Shown: positions 63,187 through 64,000 of the stretch, one piece after another
Numbering within the stretch: position 1 is the stretch's first letter
How the letters are laid out: each line of letters opens with the position of its first letter
Assembly: GCF_038967635.1 (NCBI RefSeq)
Contig: NZ_CP152413.1
Span: 5,212,001-5,276,000, forward strand
Direction of reading: 5' to 3'
Source of the DNA: Bradyrhizobium sp. B124
GTDB taxonomy: Bacteria > Pseudomonadota > Alphaproteobacteria > Rhizobiales > Xanthobacteraceae
DNA length: 64,000 nt
Position numbers and translations under genes: made by a program
The notes under the pieces: generated by a model
What the model was told of the DNA's origin: nothing
Seen by the model: only the letters and a program-made list of their open reading frames with translations
The model's database searches: none

Positions 63187-64000
63187 ATGACAGGATTGGA
63201 CGGGACGCACGCTGCGGCGTCGGTGGTGGCGCTGCACTGCTCGCTGGGGTCGGGACGGCAATGGACGAAGCTTGCGGGCGCGCTCAGTGGCACGCCGTTC
63301 ATGGCGCCGGATATTTCCGGCTATGGCGTCGCCGCCTGCGGGCGCGACTGGCCGCGGACGCTGGATGGCGAGATCGCGCGGCTCGAGCCCTGGCTCGCCA
63401 AGGCCAAGGGGCCGATCCATCTGGTCGGGCATTCCTATGGCGGGGCGATCGCGTTTCGGCTGGCGACCACGTCGCCTTATGCGCCGCGCATCCGCAGCCT
63501 GACGCTGATCGAGCCGGTGTTGCCGACGTTGCTGCGCGACGGGTCCGCCGACGTGCGGCTGTACGATCGCTTCGCGCGGATCGCGCAGGTGGTGTCGCAG
63601 GATATTTTCGACGGCGCGGCGCTGGAGGCGGTCGAGGCGTTCACCGCGTTCTGGGCCGGCTCCGGCCCGCGCGAGCAGTTCTCGCCGAGCGGGCGGCTGC
63701 GGATGATCGAGCAGGCCGACAAGCTGCCTTACGATTTCAACGCCGCGCTCGATCTCGACGGCGTGGCGGCCGCCGCGCGCGCCCTGCGGGTGCCGACGCT
63801 GCTGGTGTCGGGCGGGCTGTCGCCCTATGTGACGCAGCGCATTGTCGCAAAACTCGCCGCGATCATTGATGGCGCCGAGATGCGGCATCTGCCGGCGGCC
63901 GGCCACATGCTGCCGGTGACGCATGCCGAGCGGGTCAATCCGGAGATCCTGCGGCACATCTGGCGCGCCGAGGAGCTGGCGAAGCTGGAGCTCGCCGCGT
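63187..64000 (+). CDS. Alpha/beta hydrolase (cut by window end)
   Basis: At least 271 residues, open at the window edge. Alpha/beta hydrolase fold: oxyanion strand VVALHCSLGSGRQW (about 13-26), nucleophile elbow GHSYGG with Ser83, an acid in the strand LLVSGGLSP region, and catalytic His240 in AAGHMLPVTH. The ATG at 63187 is the first in frame. Family members are esterases, haloperoxidases or C-C hydrolases; the substrate cannot be read here. Confidence 0.88.
   Translation, partial: MTGLDGTHAAASVVALHCSLGSGRQWTKLAGALSGTPFMAPDISGYGVAACGRDWPRTLDGEIARLEPWLAKAKGPIHLVGHSYGGAIAFRLATTSPYAPRIRSLTLIEPVLPTLLRDGSADVRLYDRFARIAQVVSQDIFDGAALEAVEAFTAFWAGSGPREQFSPSGRLRMIEQADKLPYDFNAALDLDGVAAAARALRVPTLLVSGGLSPYVTQRIVAKLAAIIDGAEMRHLPAAGHMLPVTHAERVNPEILRHIWRAEELAKLELAA

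Noticed and set aside
63073..63957. 294-codon minus-strand open frame at the window end
   Set aside because: Antisense to the alpha/beta hydrolase, which has an intact Ser/His triad; the minus frame is Arg/Gln-rich.

Overview
The window looks like chromosomal DNA of a Bradyrhizobium-type alphaproteobacterium. The evidence is high G+C codon use throughout, rhizobial gene families (trehalose otsBA, a homogentisate cluster, form II CoxL-like dehydrogenase, FIST sensor with histidine kinase, many ABC and RND transporters), an EcfG-like promoter before otsA, and dense intergenic palindromic repeats. No phage, transposase or CRISPR was seen. About 55 protein genes, one interrupted gene and one tRNA-Ser are supported.

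Layout. (1) 339-10111 (+): nine closely spaced collinear genes: NDH-2-like flavoprotein, MBL hydrolase, patatin, HlyD/DHA2 efflux pair, AhpD-like protein, 3-hydroxybutyrate dehydrogenase, an SDR lacking its catalytic Tyr, and a ThrE-like exporter. They read as one accessory operon of unknown overall purpose. (2) tRNA-Ser(GGA), then MFS transporter-otsB-otsA on the minus strand, then a chemoreceptor. (3) 18046-25207: a FIST sensor and hybrid histidine kinase (+) face a minus-strand operon of a lanthanide-type PQQ alcohol dehydrogenase, a fused substrate-binding/cytochrome c protein and two LuxR-type response regulators. I read this as a complete sense-and-oxidise alcohol module. (4) 25555-30646: a form II CO-dehydrogenase-like molybdenum enzyme (S-L-M order) and a CaiB-type CoA transferase. 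(5) 30829-39414: tyrosine/homogentisate degradation (hppD with a divergent Lrp regulator; FAD monooxygenase, DUF2783, MBL protein, hmgA and fahA with a divergent MarR regulator). (6) A 3-hydroxyisobutyrate dehydrogenase-like gene broken by one TAG codon, and a lactonase-like MBL protein. (7) 41881-48599: a caspase homologue with a Tyr/Ser in place of the His/Cys dyad plus TPRs, an OmpA-like protein, and an RND pump. (8) 48929-55744: PPOX flavoprotein, peptide-type ABC transporter and AraC regulator. (9) Crp regulator, AsmA protein, an adenylate cyclase with HAMP and GAF domains, cold-shock protein, a small basic protein, and an alpha/beta hydrolase cut by the window end.

The most striking signal is a ~47-bp palindromic repeat present twice. 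One copy (20590-20636) is intergenic, between the histidine kinase and the response regulator. The other (60498-60544) sits in frame inside the GAF region of the cyclase gene, so it is translated, much like the protein-coding palindromic elements known from Rickettsia. At least four further palindrome families fill the gaps between operons.
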